DNA of 64,000 nt from assembly GCA_963558655.1 (NCBI GenBank), contig CAUWHJ010000005.1, positions 1-64,000 on the forward strand, given 5' to 3'. Below, in pieces: positions 7,082 to 15,194 of this stretch (positions are counted from its first letter, which is position 1; the number at the start of each line of letters is the position of its first letter). The translations under genes were made by a program, and so were the position numbers. This DNA is from UMGS1590 sp963558655. GTDB lineage: Bacteria > Bacillota > Peptococcia > Peptococcales > Peptococcaceae. The notes under the pieces were generated by a model that made no database searches, was not told the origin of the DNA, and saw only the letters and a program-made list of their open reading frames with translations.

Positions 7082-9130
7082 ATGAGCTGTGGAAGAAAAG
7101 CTTTAACAGACAAAGTTCTCGTTCTTGGTGTAGATGGTTTTGAACCAAGTCTCGCTAAAAAATTTATGGATCAAGGTAAGATGCCTGCCCTGAAAAAATT
7201 TGTGGAACGCGGGTCTGCCCGTGAAGATTTGATGCTTCTTGGATGCATGCCTACGGTTACCCCACCAATGTGGACGACGCTGGCAACAGGTGCCTATGCC
7301 GGCACCCATGGTATCACCGGATTCTTTAACCCACATCCTGAAAAATGTGGTGTTTCGATTTATGCGTTAGATTCTCGCATGTGCAAAGCTGAACCATTCT
7401 GGAATGTCTCTGCCGAAGCAGGCAAGAAAACCATGGTATGGCATTGGCCAGGTTCCAGTTGGCCTCCAACCAGTGATAACCCAAATCTCTATGTTGTCGA
7501 TGGTACGCAACCAGGCGCTGTCAACATGGGTGTGGCTATTATCGACTGGGAAGGCATTGTTTCTGCCGATGAAAATGTTGAAAAAGTCATCTTTGCTGCT
7601 CATGATGCACCAAATAATCCTGGTGAAGGCTGCATCATTACAGATGTTGGCGATGTTGCCGAAGAAGATGAAGGCGGGAAAGCTGGTGGTATCAACGGTT
7701 TAACCAGTGTTAATAACAAGATGGAAATTTCTTCACTGCTCTTTGATGAAAGTGATACTGAAGTAGCTGCCTTGTCTCACACCAATTTGGACATCACCAA
7801 CTCTCCAATCAAACCTGCTAAAGGTTGGGCGAATGCACCTGCAGATGCAAAAGAATTTACCATTCTGACTTCTAAAGGCTATACCCGTCGTCCAGCTCTT
7901 ATTTTGAAGAATGAAGATGGCATTTATGACCACATTGCCATTTATAAATCAAAGAAAGATCTTGAACCAATCGCAGTACTTAAGAATGATGAATACTATG
8001 CTGACTATGTGGATGAAGTTAAGGTCAACGAAGAAAATATGCTTTCTAACCGTTGCATGCGCATCCTCGAATTGGCTGAAGATGGTTCAAAGATTCGTCT
8101 GTGGATGAGCAACGCTTACGACGTTCATAAAGATTCTGTCTTCCATCCAAAGAAATTCTTTGAACAAATCATCGAAAACGTTGGCTATGTGCCACCAATC
8201 AGTTCGGCACCAGGTACCAATACAGAACTTGTTGCTAAGGCAATGATTCCATCTTGGGAAGTTTATTGCCAGTGGCAGGCAGATGCCTTGAACTATGTGA
8301 TGGATGAAGGCTTTGAAGTCATCTTCTCTCACTTACACAACGTAGACATCATGGGGCATCAGATGTGGCATCTGGCACGTCATCGCGATGACTGGGGCAA
8401 CGATGAAACCTTCTACCAGGGTGCTATTCAGGAGATTTATGAACAAACCGACCGCTATCTGGCACGTTTCCTTGACGCACTTGATAATGGCTGGACCATC
8501 ATCATTACCTCCGACCATGGTTTAATCACCGAAGAACATCAAACCCCTGGCCTTGGTGAAGTTCGTCTTAATGCCATTAACATGGTAGAAATGGGCTATA
8601 CCGTGCTCAAGAAAGACGAAAATGGCAATCCAATGCGTGAAATCGACTGGAGCAAGACCCGTGCGGTTGCACACCGTAGCTGTCATATTGAGATTAACCT
8701 CAAGGGGCGTTATGAAACGGGGATTGTTGACCCAGCCGATAAAGATGCTTTGGAAGATCAAATCATTACCGACCTGTACAACTACAAAGACCCAATCACC
8801 GGGGAACGTGTCGTTGCTTTGGCGCTGAAAAATAAAGATGCCGTACTTCTGGGGATGAACGGCCCTGAATGTGGGGACATTGTTTTCTTCATGGCAGAAG
8901 GCTACAACATCATCCATGCCGATTCTCTCTCCACACAGAAAGGTTACTTTGATACCTCCGTATCGCCAATCTTTGTGGCAGCAGGTCCTGGGATTAAAGA
9001 AAACTACAAGTGTGAACGTGTGATCCGTCAGGTTGATGTGGCACCAACTGTCGCAGCATTGACTGGTTTGAGAATGCCTGCTCAGTGCGAAGGGGCACCG
9101 GCTTATCAGATTCTGACTGAGGATTTCTAA
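7082..9130 (+). CDS. Cassette A hydrolase: alkaline-phosphatase superfamily, type I phosphodiesterase-like
   Basis: 682 residues. The metal and nucleophile set of the phosphodiesterase/nucleotide pyrophosphatase branch is complete: D18 (G-V-D-G-F), nucleophile T60 in P-T-V-T-P-P-M-W-T-T, D422 and H426 in N-V-D-I-M-G-H, D478-H479 in T-S-D-H-G, and H612 in I-I-H-A-D-S. A threonine nucleophile points to phosphoester, phosphodiester or phosphonate chemistry rather than sulfatase chemistry. A large insertion (about 150-340) contains S-P-I-K-P-A-K-G-W-A-N-A-P, conserved in the B and C paralogues. No signal peptide is visible, so it is probably cytoplasmic. Starts behind AAGGAG at 7068-7073. The permease gene follows after a hairpin. 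Substrate unknown. Confidence 0.85.
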   Translation: MSCGRKALTDKVLVLGVDGFEPSLAKKFMDQGKMPALKKFVERGSAREDLMLLGCMPTVTPPMWTTLATGAYAGTHGITGFFNPHPEKCGVSIYALDSRMCKAEPFWNVSAEAGKKTMVWHWPGSSWPPTSDNPNLYVVDGTQPGAVNMGVAIIDWEGIVSADENVEKVIFAAHDAPNNPGEGCIITDVGDVAEEDEGGKAGGINGLTSVNNKMEISSLLFDESDTEVAALSHTNLDITNSPIKPAKGWANAPADAKEFTILTSKGYTRRPALILKNEDGIYDHIAIYKSKKDLEPIAVLKNDEYYADYVDEVKVNEENMLSNRCMRILELAEDGSKIRLWMSNAYDVHKDSVFHPKKFFEQIIENVGYVPPISSAPGTNTELVAKAMIPSWEVYCQWQADALNYVMDEGFEVIFSHLHNVDIMGHQMWHLARHRDDWGNDETFYQGAIQEIYEQTDRYLARFLDALDNGWTIIITSDHGLITEEHQTPGLGEVRLNAINMVEMGYTVLKKDENGNPMREIDWSKTRAVAHRSCHIEINLKGRYETGIVDPADKDALEDQIITDLYNYKDPITGERVVALALKNKDAVLLGMNGPECGDIVFFMAEGYNIIHADSLSTQKGYFDTSVSPIFVAAGPGIKENYKCERVIRQVDVAPTVAALTGLRMPAQCEGAPAYQILTEDF

Positions 9131-9152
9131 TTTGATCCAGTGTGTTGTTGGT

Positions 9153-9186
9153 TTTGCAGGAACGCCTATTTGGGTGTTCCTGCAAA
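9153..9186 (+). terminator. Hairpin between hydrolase and permease genes, cassette A
   Basis: TTTGCAGGAACGCC pairs with GGTGTTCCTGCAAA. No immediate T-run follows, so it may act as an mRNA processing or stabilising element or partial terminator. Hairpins occupy the same position in cassettes B and C. Confidence 0.65.
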
Positions 9187-9280
9187 CGACAATACCATAT
9201 CGGTCTTATTTTTTTGTAATTCATTATTTTAGATATTTATAATATAAGGGGATTTTTTGGGAAGATTGGAGGACAATTTT

Positions 9281-10702
9281 ATGAGCACAACAGCCCATAA
9301 AAGCTATATGCCGTACGTTCATGTCGTCATTATGTTGGCGCTGATGATTGGCATTGGTCATTTACCGACTTTTGGTCAAGTGACGCCGCTTGGTATGAAA
9401 ATTTTAGGCGTCTTAATAGGGACGATTTATGGATGGATCATATTAGATATGCTTTGGCCAAGCTTGATCGGTTTGGTAGGATTGGGCTTGACAGGCTATA
9501 CGACCATTCCAGAGGCGTTTTCCGGCGCTTTGTCTAACAGCACGGGGATTCAGGTCATTATTACCTGCGTGTTTGCCGGTGCATTGGGAAAAATTGGTGC
9601 CGTTGACGTGGTGAGCAACTGGATTTTGACACGCAAAAGTTTGCAGAAAAATCCATGGATGCTGGTTATTGCGTTGTTTTTGACGGTATTGGTCGGGACG
9701 TTGCTTGGCGCTGGCTTGGCGTTGGTACTGAGAGCCGGTGAAAAATGCGGTTATTCAAATAAAAATCCGCTCATTGGTTTTATTATGGTCATGTCTGTTA
9801 TTTTATGCTTTACCGCCAGCCAAGTGCTGCCGTTCCGTGGTACAGCGTTGATCTATCTGGCCTTCTTTACCCCAACTGCCGGTGATATGCCTTATGTGCC
9901 ATTTATGGTCTTTATGTTGGTCTATACTGTATTGTTTGTGATTGGGATGCTTCTGGTGGCAAAATTTATCCTAAAGGTAGACCCTTCCGGATTCCGTCTG
10001 CCAGATGATGAAATCGAAGCCATTCGTGCACAGAAAGTCACCACTTCCCAGAAAATTGGCTGTGTGATTATGGTGGCCTATATTATTTTGATGTTTTTGC
10101 CAACCCTTTTACCAGCAGAATGGGGCATGACAAAATTCCTGAGCAATATGGGCCTTCTTGGGATTACCAGCGTGGCACTGATGCTTCTGGCACTGATTCA
10201 TGATGAAAACGGAAAACGCATCGTTAAACTGTCTGACTGCCATGGCAGCGTGCCATGGGATATGGTGTGGTTGATTTGTGCGGCGACACCGATCGCCAAT
10301 GCTCTTGGCTCAGAAGAAAGTGGTGTTATGGCAACCATAGTAGGTGCTTGCCAGCCAATCTTGCTTAATATGTCGCCTATTGTTCTAATGATAGTGGCTA
10401 TGGTTATCTTGGGAACGTTGACACAGGTGACACAAAACCTCGTCTTGGGCGCCTTGTTCATTCCATTTTTGACACAAATGTGCATGGACATGGATGCTAA
10501 TATGTACACCATGTTTATGATTCTAATGATCGTTTTGAATTGTGCTTATGTCACACCGGCTGCTTCCATGCAGGCTGCGCTTGTTCACGGAAACGAATCG
10601 ATTGGTTCAAAAATGGCCTTTGTTTGGGGGTTGTCAGCTTTAGTTGTGACCTGGATTATCCTGGCTGTGGTGGGCATTCCTCTTGGTAATTTGTTGTGGT
10701 AA
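9281..10702 (+). CDS. Cassette A permease: DASS/SLC13-like anion transporter
   Basis: 473 residues from ATG 9281 (TTGGAGGA upstream). About 11-12 membrane segments. Signature stretches shared by all six permeases here: an N-terminal H-L-P-T-F-G..T-P-L-G-M-K-I-L-G-V, Y-G-W-I..W-P-S-L-I-G, then in the C-terminal half L-T-Q-V-T-Q-N-L-V-L-G-A-L-F and Y-V-T-P-A-A-S-M-Q-A-A. The last two correspond in position to the second anion/sodium-binding hairpin of ion transporter superfamily carriers. It most likely imports an organic anion with Na+ or H+; the adjacent cytosolic hydrolase suggests that the imported compound is then cleaved. Confidence 0.8.
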   Translation: MSTTAHKSYMPYVHVVIMLALMIGIGHLPTFGQVTPLGMKILGVLIGTIYGWIILDMLWPSLIGLVGLGLTGYTTIPEAFSGALSNSTGIQVIITCVFAGALGKIGAVDVVSNWILTRKSLQKNPWMLVIALFLTVLVGTLLGAGLALVLRAGEKCGYSNKNPLIGFIMVMSVILCFTASQVLPFRGTALIYLAFFTPTAGDMPYVPFMVFMLVYTVLFVIGMLLVAKFILKVDPSGFRLPDDEIEAIRAQKVTTSQKIGCVIMVAYIILMFLPTLLPAEWGMTKFLSNMGLLGITSVALMLLALIHDENGKRIVKLSDCHGSVPWDMVWLICAATPIANALGSEESGVMATIVGACQPILLNMSPIVLMIVAMVILGTLTQVTQNLVLGALFIPFLTQMCMDMDANMYTMFMILMIVLNCAYVTPAASMQAALVHGNESIGSKMAFVWGLSALVVTWIILAVVGIPLGNLLW

Positions 10703-10718
10703 ATAAAGAAGTAACAAT

Positions 10719-10752
10719 GAAACATCCTCTGCGGTAGGCGCAGAGGTGTTTC
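10719..10752 (+). terminator. Hairpin between permease and zinc-ribbon genes, cassette A
   Basis: GAAACATCCTCTGC pairs with GCAGAGGTGTTTC, followed by ACTTTTATC. A hairpin lies at the same place in cassettes C and E; likely sets the expression ratio between permease and downstream trio. Confidence 0.7.
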
Positions 10753-10785
10753 ACTTTTATCATGAAGAAAGTGAGTGAATGAAGA

Positions 10786-11232
10786 ATGGAAGAATCCATG
10801 CAGGGACGGGCAGCGATGCTCAAAGAAAGAAAAAAACGTTGCTGCTGCAAATTTTGTGGCGGTGAATTATCCATCAAGCGTATTGTGTTCAGCAATTTTG
10901 AAGATGCGCGGTTAGAATTGTACTGTGACCATTGTGACCGTATTGAATTTGGTGTTGAGCCGGAAATTTATCATTGCGCAGAAAATTTTGTAGACCAGCT
11001 GAACTATAATTTTTTTGAGGATATGGACGATAATGCGATGCGTCGTCAGATGAACGTAGCAAAAATCTGCGAGATTATGGCATGGAGCTATCGCTATATG
11101 GGGCTTGTCGATCAAAACGGCTTTACAGTGCCTATTGCACACGATCCGAATCATTGGGATGAGTGCTTGACCTTGCGTGATGCAGACTTGGATCAGGAAA
11201 GCGAGACGATGGATCATGGAACCGATCATTAA
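10786..11232 (+). CDS. Cassette A zinc-ribbon protein, unknown function
   Basis: 148 residues. A four-cysteine zinc ribbon is clear: C21-K-F-C24 and C47-D-H-C50, preceded by a basic K-E-R-K-K-R-C-C stretch. After it come R-I-E-F-G-V-E-P-E-I-Y and R-R-Q-M-N-V-A-K-I-C-E-I-M-A-W, conserved in the paralogues at 22776 and 62416, then G-F-T-V-P and E-C-L-T-L-R-D-A-D-L. No family name recognised. Ribosome binding site is weak and ATG 10798 is an alternative start. The end overlaps the ABC ATPase start by 17 bases, pointing to coupled translation. It may be a nucleic-acid or protein adaptor; no function is assigned. Confidence 0.7.
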   Translation: MEESMQGRAAMLKERKKRCCCKFCGGELSIKRIVFSNFEDARLELYCDHCDRIEFGVEPEIYHCAENFVDQLNYNFFEDMDDNAMRRQMNVAKICEIMAWSYRYMGLVDQNGFTVPIAHDPNHWDECLTLRDADLDQESETMDHGTDH

Positions 11233-12061
11233 CTTGCAAGATGTTAGTTATAAAGTAGGCCGTAAACATTTGTTAAAAAAAGTTAATCTGAGCATTCATA
11301 AAGGCGAAAACTGGGTCATTTTTGGCTTGAATGGCAGCGGCAAGACAACGCTTTTGAGTATCATTGCAGGTTTTAAGCCACCAACAGAGGGCGTGTTGAC
11401 GATTGACGGGCAAGCGTATAGCCCTGAAAATGTTCTTGATCTACGCCGGCAGATTGGTTGGATTAGTAGTTCTTTTTTTGATAGATTTTTTACGAAAGAA
11501 ACGGCATTGCATGTGGTGCTTTCCGGCTTATCCGGTAGTTTTGGCTTAAACGAAGATATTACTGACGCTGATGTACGCTATGCGAAGGCACTTCTGGAAG
11601 AATTGCGTGTGGCCCACAAGATGGACACGCCTTTTCAATGGTTGAGCAAAGGGGAACGTCAAGATGTATTGATTGCCCGTGCGATGATTACAAGACCGAA
11701 AATTTTATTATTGGATGAACCGGACAATGGTTTGGATGTTTATGCGCGTGAACATACGCAGAACACCATTCAAGCACTGGCCGAACGGGACGATGTGACC
11801 ATTCTTTATGTGACCCACTATCCGGAGAGTATATTGCCACAGTTCGATCATTGTTTGCTGTTGCGTCATGGGCAGATGATTGCACAGGGTGAAACAGCAT
11901 CATTATTCACCTCGGCTAAACTTTCTGAGCTGTTGAACGATGATGTGACCGTGACACCACAGCCCGAAGGTGGTTACCGCATGAAATTGGCAGCTTGTTC
12001 ACATATGGCAGAATTGTGCTATCCGGCACAACAAGGAGGTGCCAGCGATGGATGTCGTTGA
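11216..12061 (+). CDS. Cassette A ABC ATPase without membrane partner
   Basis: 281 residues from ATG 11216. One nucleotide-binding domain: Walker A G-L-N-G-S-G-K-T-T, signature L-S-K-G-E-R-Q-D-V in place of L-S-G-G-Q, Walker B I-L-L-L-D-E-P-D-N-G-L-D, H-loop V-T-H-Y-P-E. The overall pattern is closest to ModF/YlmA-type cytosolic ATPases. A 60-residue C-terminal tail follows. No transmembrane or substrate-binding subunit is encoded in any copy of the cassette, so classic import is unlikely unless it pairs with a distant permease. Flanked by, and overlapping, the zinc-ribbon and U genes. Confidence 0.85.
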   Translation: MEPIINLQDVSYKVGRKHLLKKVNLSIHKGENWVIFGLNGSGKTTLLSIIAGFKPPTEGVLTIDGQAYSPENVLDLRRQIGWISSSFFDRFFTKETALHVVLSGLSGSFGLNEDITDADVRYAKALLEELRVAHKMDTPFQWLSKGERQDVLIARAMITRPKILLLDEPDNGLDVYAREHTQNTIQALAERDDVTILYVTHYPESILPQFDHCLLLRHGQMIAQGETASLFTSAKLSELLNDDVTVTPQPEGGYRMKLAACSHMAELCYPAQQGGASDGCR

Positions 12062-13004
12062 TACAGGTGCATGGAGCAACTGGGGCAGCCGTGACATGAA
12101 TTGCGCTTTAGATGTAGATCGTATGGCGAAAATGGGAAAATTTCCGGTAGATTTTCATGTCTATGGTTGCGCGTATGAAGAAAATGGGGAGATTCTTTAT
12201 CGCATCAGCAGTGATGAAGAAAAAATGTATGAATTTATTCAGAGCAGTGTTTATGAAGGCCGTTATCCGACAGCGATGGATACTCTGACCCATACACAAA
12301 CAGTGCTGAGTGATCAATATGAAGAAATCATGGAACAAGTGAAATACACATTGGCGCGGACGTTGCGCCAACAATATCAAGCACTTTTTCCGGTGTTGCG
12401 ACCATTTGCAGCTTTGCCGCCAAACAATGCGGCTTGTGCCATGCTTGAGAGCATGGTGGAAAGTTTGGAAGGTTGCTTTGATGAAAGAGCCTTGCAACTT
12501 TTGGAAGGTGCCATTGACCTGGCATTTTCCGCAAAAGTGTTTACCTGGGATAGTGAACGGGCTTTGATGCACTGGCTTGAAAAACAGAGGGTGCAAATGC
12601 AGGATGATCCTGTGTCACAGGACAAATTTGGCCGTACGTTCTATGGCTTTGGGTATGAGGCTGCCAATGGAACGTTAAGCTATTATTGTGACGCTCAAAA
12701 GGTGAATGTGTATGAAAAACATCAGGCACTTAATATGCAAGGTTTGGTGGTATTACCGATTTTTCATGAAGATTATTGGTTCAGCAGCCGTTCGCAATTA
12801 AGCGGCATTAAGAAAGCCTTTCGCCAGGAATTGGCACAGTATCATAATGAGGCGTATCTGACCTTCGTAAAAGAACTGCGTGCGTTGCCGGGGGTTGTGT
12901 CGAAGGAAAAACTGGACACTGCCATTGATACCTTGCAAATAAACGGTGAGGATGCCGCTGCAACCATGTTGCGCTATTATAGAAATCAATGGAATTTGTG
13001 TTAA
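12048..13004 (+). CDS. Cassette A protein U, unknown family
   Basis: 318 residues from ATG 12048, with AAGGAGGT at 12033-12040 inside the end of the ABC gene (14-base overlap). No signal peptide or membrane segment. Conserved features shared with the copies at 24015 and 63686: an N-terminal A-K-M-G-K-F-P-V-D-F-H-V-Y-G-type motif, a basic helical centre, a G-L-V-V-L-P-I-F..D-Y-W motif near residue 240, and a C-terminal Y-x(3)-W-N-L. I do not recognise a family. Tight coupling to the ABC ATPase suggests the two proteins act together. Confidence 0.65.
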   Translation: MDVVDTGAWSNWGSRDMNCALDVDRMAKMGKFPVDFHVYGCAYEENGEILYRISSDEEKMYEFIQSSVYEGRYPTAMDTLTHTQTVLSDQYEEIMEQVKYTLARTLRQQYQALFPVLRPFAALPPNNAACAMLESMVESLEGCFDERALQLLEGAIDLAFSAKVFTWDSERALMHWLEKQRVQMQDDPVSQDKFGRTFYGFGYEAANGTLSYYCDAQKVNVYEKHQALNMQGLVVLPIFHEDYWFSSRSQLSGIKKAFRQELAQYHNEAYLTFVKELRALPGVVSKEKLDTAIDTLQINGEDAAATMLRYYRNQWNLC

Positions 13005-13090
13005 AGAATACGATGATAGTCTTTAACCTCAGACCATGCTTATGATTGACCTCGACATTTGAGATACTATTTTGGACATAAGATCGCACA

Positions 13091-13147
13091 AACAGCCAAA
13101 AGGGCTTGTTGTCTGCACAAAGCAGGCAGCAAGCCCTTTTGGCTGTT
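13091..13147. terminator. Bidirectional terminator between cassette A and the reverse TPR gene
   Basis: AACAGCCAAAAGGGCTTG pairs with CAAGCCCTTTTGGCTGTT across a further GCAGGCA-type inner stem. It lies between converging genes. Confidence 0.85.
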
Positions 13148-13217
13148 AAAGAATAACCTGGTTGCGGTGCAGTAAGCCGATTGGACTGCTTGGCAACGGG
13201 GTGTCGCTTTTATATTT

Positions 13218-14024
13218 TTATTGTCTTGATTTCGCCAGAGCTTCGCGTGCTGTGGCGAGGTTTTTTTGTGTGATGTGGTAGCCGTCGTTTTCGCCGAAGC
13301 TGGCTTTGATTTCCGGCAGGGCTTTTTCGTAGAGGGTGACGGCATTTGCGTAGTCGCCTTCATGGTAGGCGAGGCTGGCTTGGGCGGAGAGCGCGGCGCC
13401 GTAGTGGGCATCGTGTTCTCCGTTGGTGGCTTCAAAGAGGTGTAAGGCGTGTTTTAGGTGGTCGCGGGCACTGGCGTGTTCGCCTAAGGCAATGAGTGAG
13501 AGGGCGAGGTTGGTGTGTGTGGTGGCGATTTCGGCATCGACACCGTCTAAGGGGGTAAGCAGTGTAAGAGCGCGTTCAAGCAGAGGCAGGGCGTCGCGGT
13601 GACGGCCCAGGGCCTGGTAAACCTGGCTCATATTGTTGAGGAGGCTGGCTAAAGGGTAGCCTTTTTCGCCGAGGCGTTCAAAGATGGTGAGGGCTTGGTC
13701 GTAGTGGTTGGCTGCTTCATCAAGCAGACCTGCGGCACGGTAGGCGGTGGCGGCATTGATGAGGGTGGTGGCATGTTGTGTACTGCCGTGAAGGTTCATG
13801 GCATCAATGAGCGATAATGCTTTTTTTGTCATGGAAAGAGAGGCGTCGTTTTGGCTGATGCTGCGGTAGAAGCCGATGAGTTCGTTGGTGAGGCTGAGCG
13901 CAGCACCGAGATCGCCTTCTTCAAGCGCTTGGGAAAGCTGGCGATTCAGATAGGGAGCTACTTCGGCGAGGCGTTTTTCGGCGAAGAGCTTATCTAAATG
14001 GGCGAGGGTTGCGTGAATATCCAT
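13218..14024 (-). CDS. Tetratricopeptide repeat protein
   Basis: 268 residues from ATG at 14024, with GGAGGTCTCCC just upstream. At least five TPR units of 42 residues, similar to TPR_12 (kinesin light chain type), for example A-A-N-H-Y-D-Q-A-L-T-I-F and A-L-P-L-L-E-R-A-L-T-L-L; no signal peptide. Such cytosolic solenoids bind protein partners. It lies 17 bases after the LysR gene of cassette B on the same strand, so the two are likely co-transcribed; a role in modulating that regulator is possible but unproven. Confidence 0.85.
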   Translation of the reverse strand: MDIHATLAHLDKLFAEKRLAEVAPYLNRQLSQALEEGDLGAALSLTNELIGFYRSISQNDASLSMTKKALSLIDAMNLHGSTQHATTLINAATAYRAAGLLDEAANHYDQALTIFERLGEKGYPLASLLNNMSQVYQALGRHRDALPLLERALTLLTPLDGVDAEIATTHTNLALSLIALGEHASARDHLKHALHLFEATNGEHDAHYGAALSAQASLAYHEGDYANAVTLYEKALPEIKASFGENDGYHITQKNLATAREALAKSRQ

Positions 14025-14041
14025 GGGAGACCTCCTTGGTG

Positions 14042-14968
14042 TTATTGATTGTCGAGGTGAAAGCTGTCGCAGATGAAGTCGACAAAGCAGCGTTCGGTGT
14101 CGGTGAGTTGGTCGGGGTTTTTGATGGCCATGCAATAGGTCAGTTCGACGCTGTGGTTACGGATGGCAACGATGTTAAAGCCAAAGCGTTTGTCGCTAAG
14201 TAATTTACGCGAGATGATATTGGTAGATAGTCCGGCGTATTGGCCACTGGCAATGTATTTTTGAAAGCCGATGATGCTGGAGGTGAACGTGGTGTTTTTT
14301 GGTTTGAGATGGTTGATGCTCAGGAAATGGCCAAAAAGGGTTTCTTCCCAGTGATGATGGGCAACGAGAACGATGGGCAGTTCCGCGGCGCGCTTGAGGG
14401 AGATGGAAGCCTGTTGGTCGAAGGGGGAACCTTCTTTAACAAGGAGAACGATGCGGTCTTGCAGCAAAGGGGTGATGTTTTTGTCGAGACCTGCAAGTTC
14501 GTCGGAAATACGCGGTGCCAGAATGATGTTGGTGCCTTTGTCCAACTGTTCAAAGTAGGCGTCTTCTTCAAACAGGTTTACGCTAATGCGTGGGTATTGC
14601 ATGGAAAATTCCAGAAGTACATCGTTGAGGAAGGCGTTGTTAACCATGGTGGACGAGGTGAGGGCAAGACGTCCGCTGATTTTTTTATTGGGTTGGTCGG
14701 TGACGCTTTCCTGTCGGTATTGGAATTGTTCGAGCAGATCGGTGTAGAGACGGAGCATTTCGCGCGCGGTGGTGATGGCCAAGTCGCCTTCTTCGGTGGG
14801 GGTCATGCCTTTGCTGCCGCGCTGGAAGAGGCGCACACCCCATTCGTCTTCAGCTTGCTTGAGCACACGGCTGACATTTTGAAAGGAGGTGCAGAGCGCG
14901 TCGGCTGCTTTTCGGGTGGAGCCATGTTCGGCAATGGCCAAAAGCACTTCTAAAGTTTCCAGTTGCAA
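14042..14968 (-). CDS. LysR-type regulator, divergent from cassette B
   Basis: 308 residues, starting with TTG at 14968 because AAAGGAGG lies 7 bases upstream; a GTG at 14998 has no such site. The N-terminal helix-turn-helix reads L-E-T-L-E-V-L-L-A-I-A-E..S-T-R-K-A-A-D-A-L; the remainder is a LysR effector domain. Divergent from the cassette B hydrolase with a 226-base shared intergenic region, the usual arrangement for a LysR protein and its target. Followed by the TPR gene. Confidence 0.88.
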   Translation of the reverse strand: MQLETLEVLLAIAEHGSTRKAADALCTSFQNVSRVLKQAEDEWGVRLFQRGSKGMTPTEEGDLAITTAREMLRLYTDLLEQFQYRQESVTDQPNKKISGRLALTSSTMVNNAFLNDVLLEFSMQYPRISVNLFEEDAYFEQLDKGTNIILAPRISDELAGLDKNITPLLQDRIVLLVKEGSPFDQQASISLKRAAELPIVLVAHHHWEETLFGHFLSINHLKPKNTTFTSSIIGFQKYIASGQYAGLSTNIISRKLLSDKRFGFNIVAIRNHSVELTYCMAIKNPDQLTDTERCFVDFICDSFHLDNQ

Positions 14969-15194
14969 GATATTTCCTCCTTTATTTGTGGGTGTCACAG
15001 AATACTTGTCGCAAAAAAGCGTTCACAGTGCTGTTTCTATTGATTTTCATTATAAATATCATCAATGACGGCGTCAACAAAAAGTGGACACTTTGAAAAA
15101 ATCGTCGTTAAAGGCTTTATATGCAATGAGCGAAAGAGGTTGTATTATAATGCCATAAGATAAAGTAATTCAAACGATAAGGAGAGATCGTATT

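Noticed and set aside
7082..9130. Annotating the hydrolases as sulfatases
   Set aside because: Sulfatases need a Cys or Ser for formylglycine in C/S-x-P-x-R; the nucleophile position here is threonine and no such motif is present.
11216..12061. ABC ATPase as subunit of a metal or molybdate importer (ModF-like)
   Set aside because: Only the ATPase pattern is similar; no membrane or binding protein occurs in any of three cassette copies, so a transport role is not supported.
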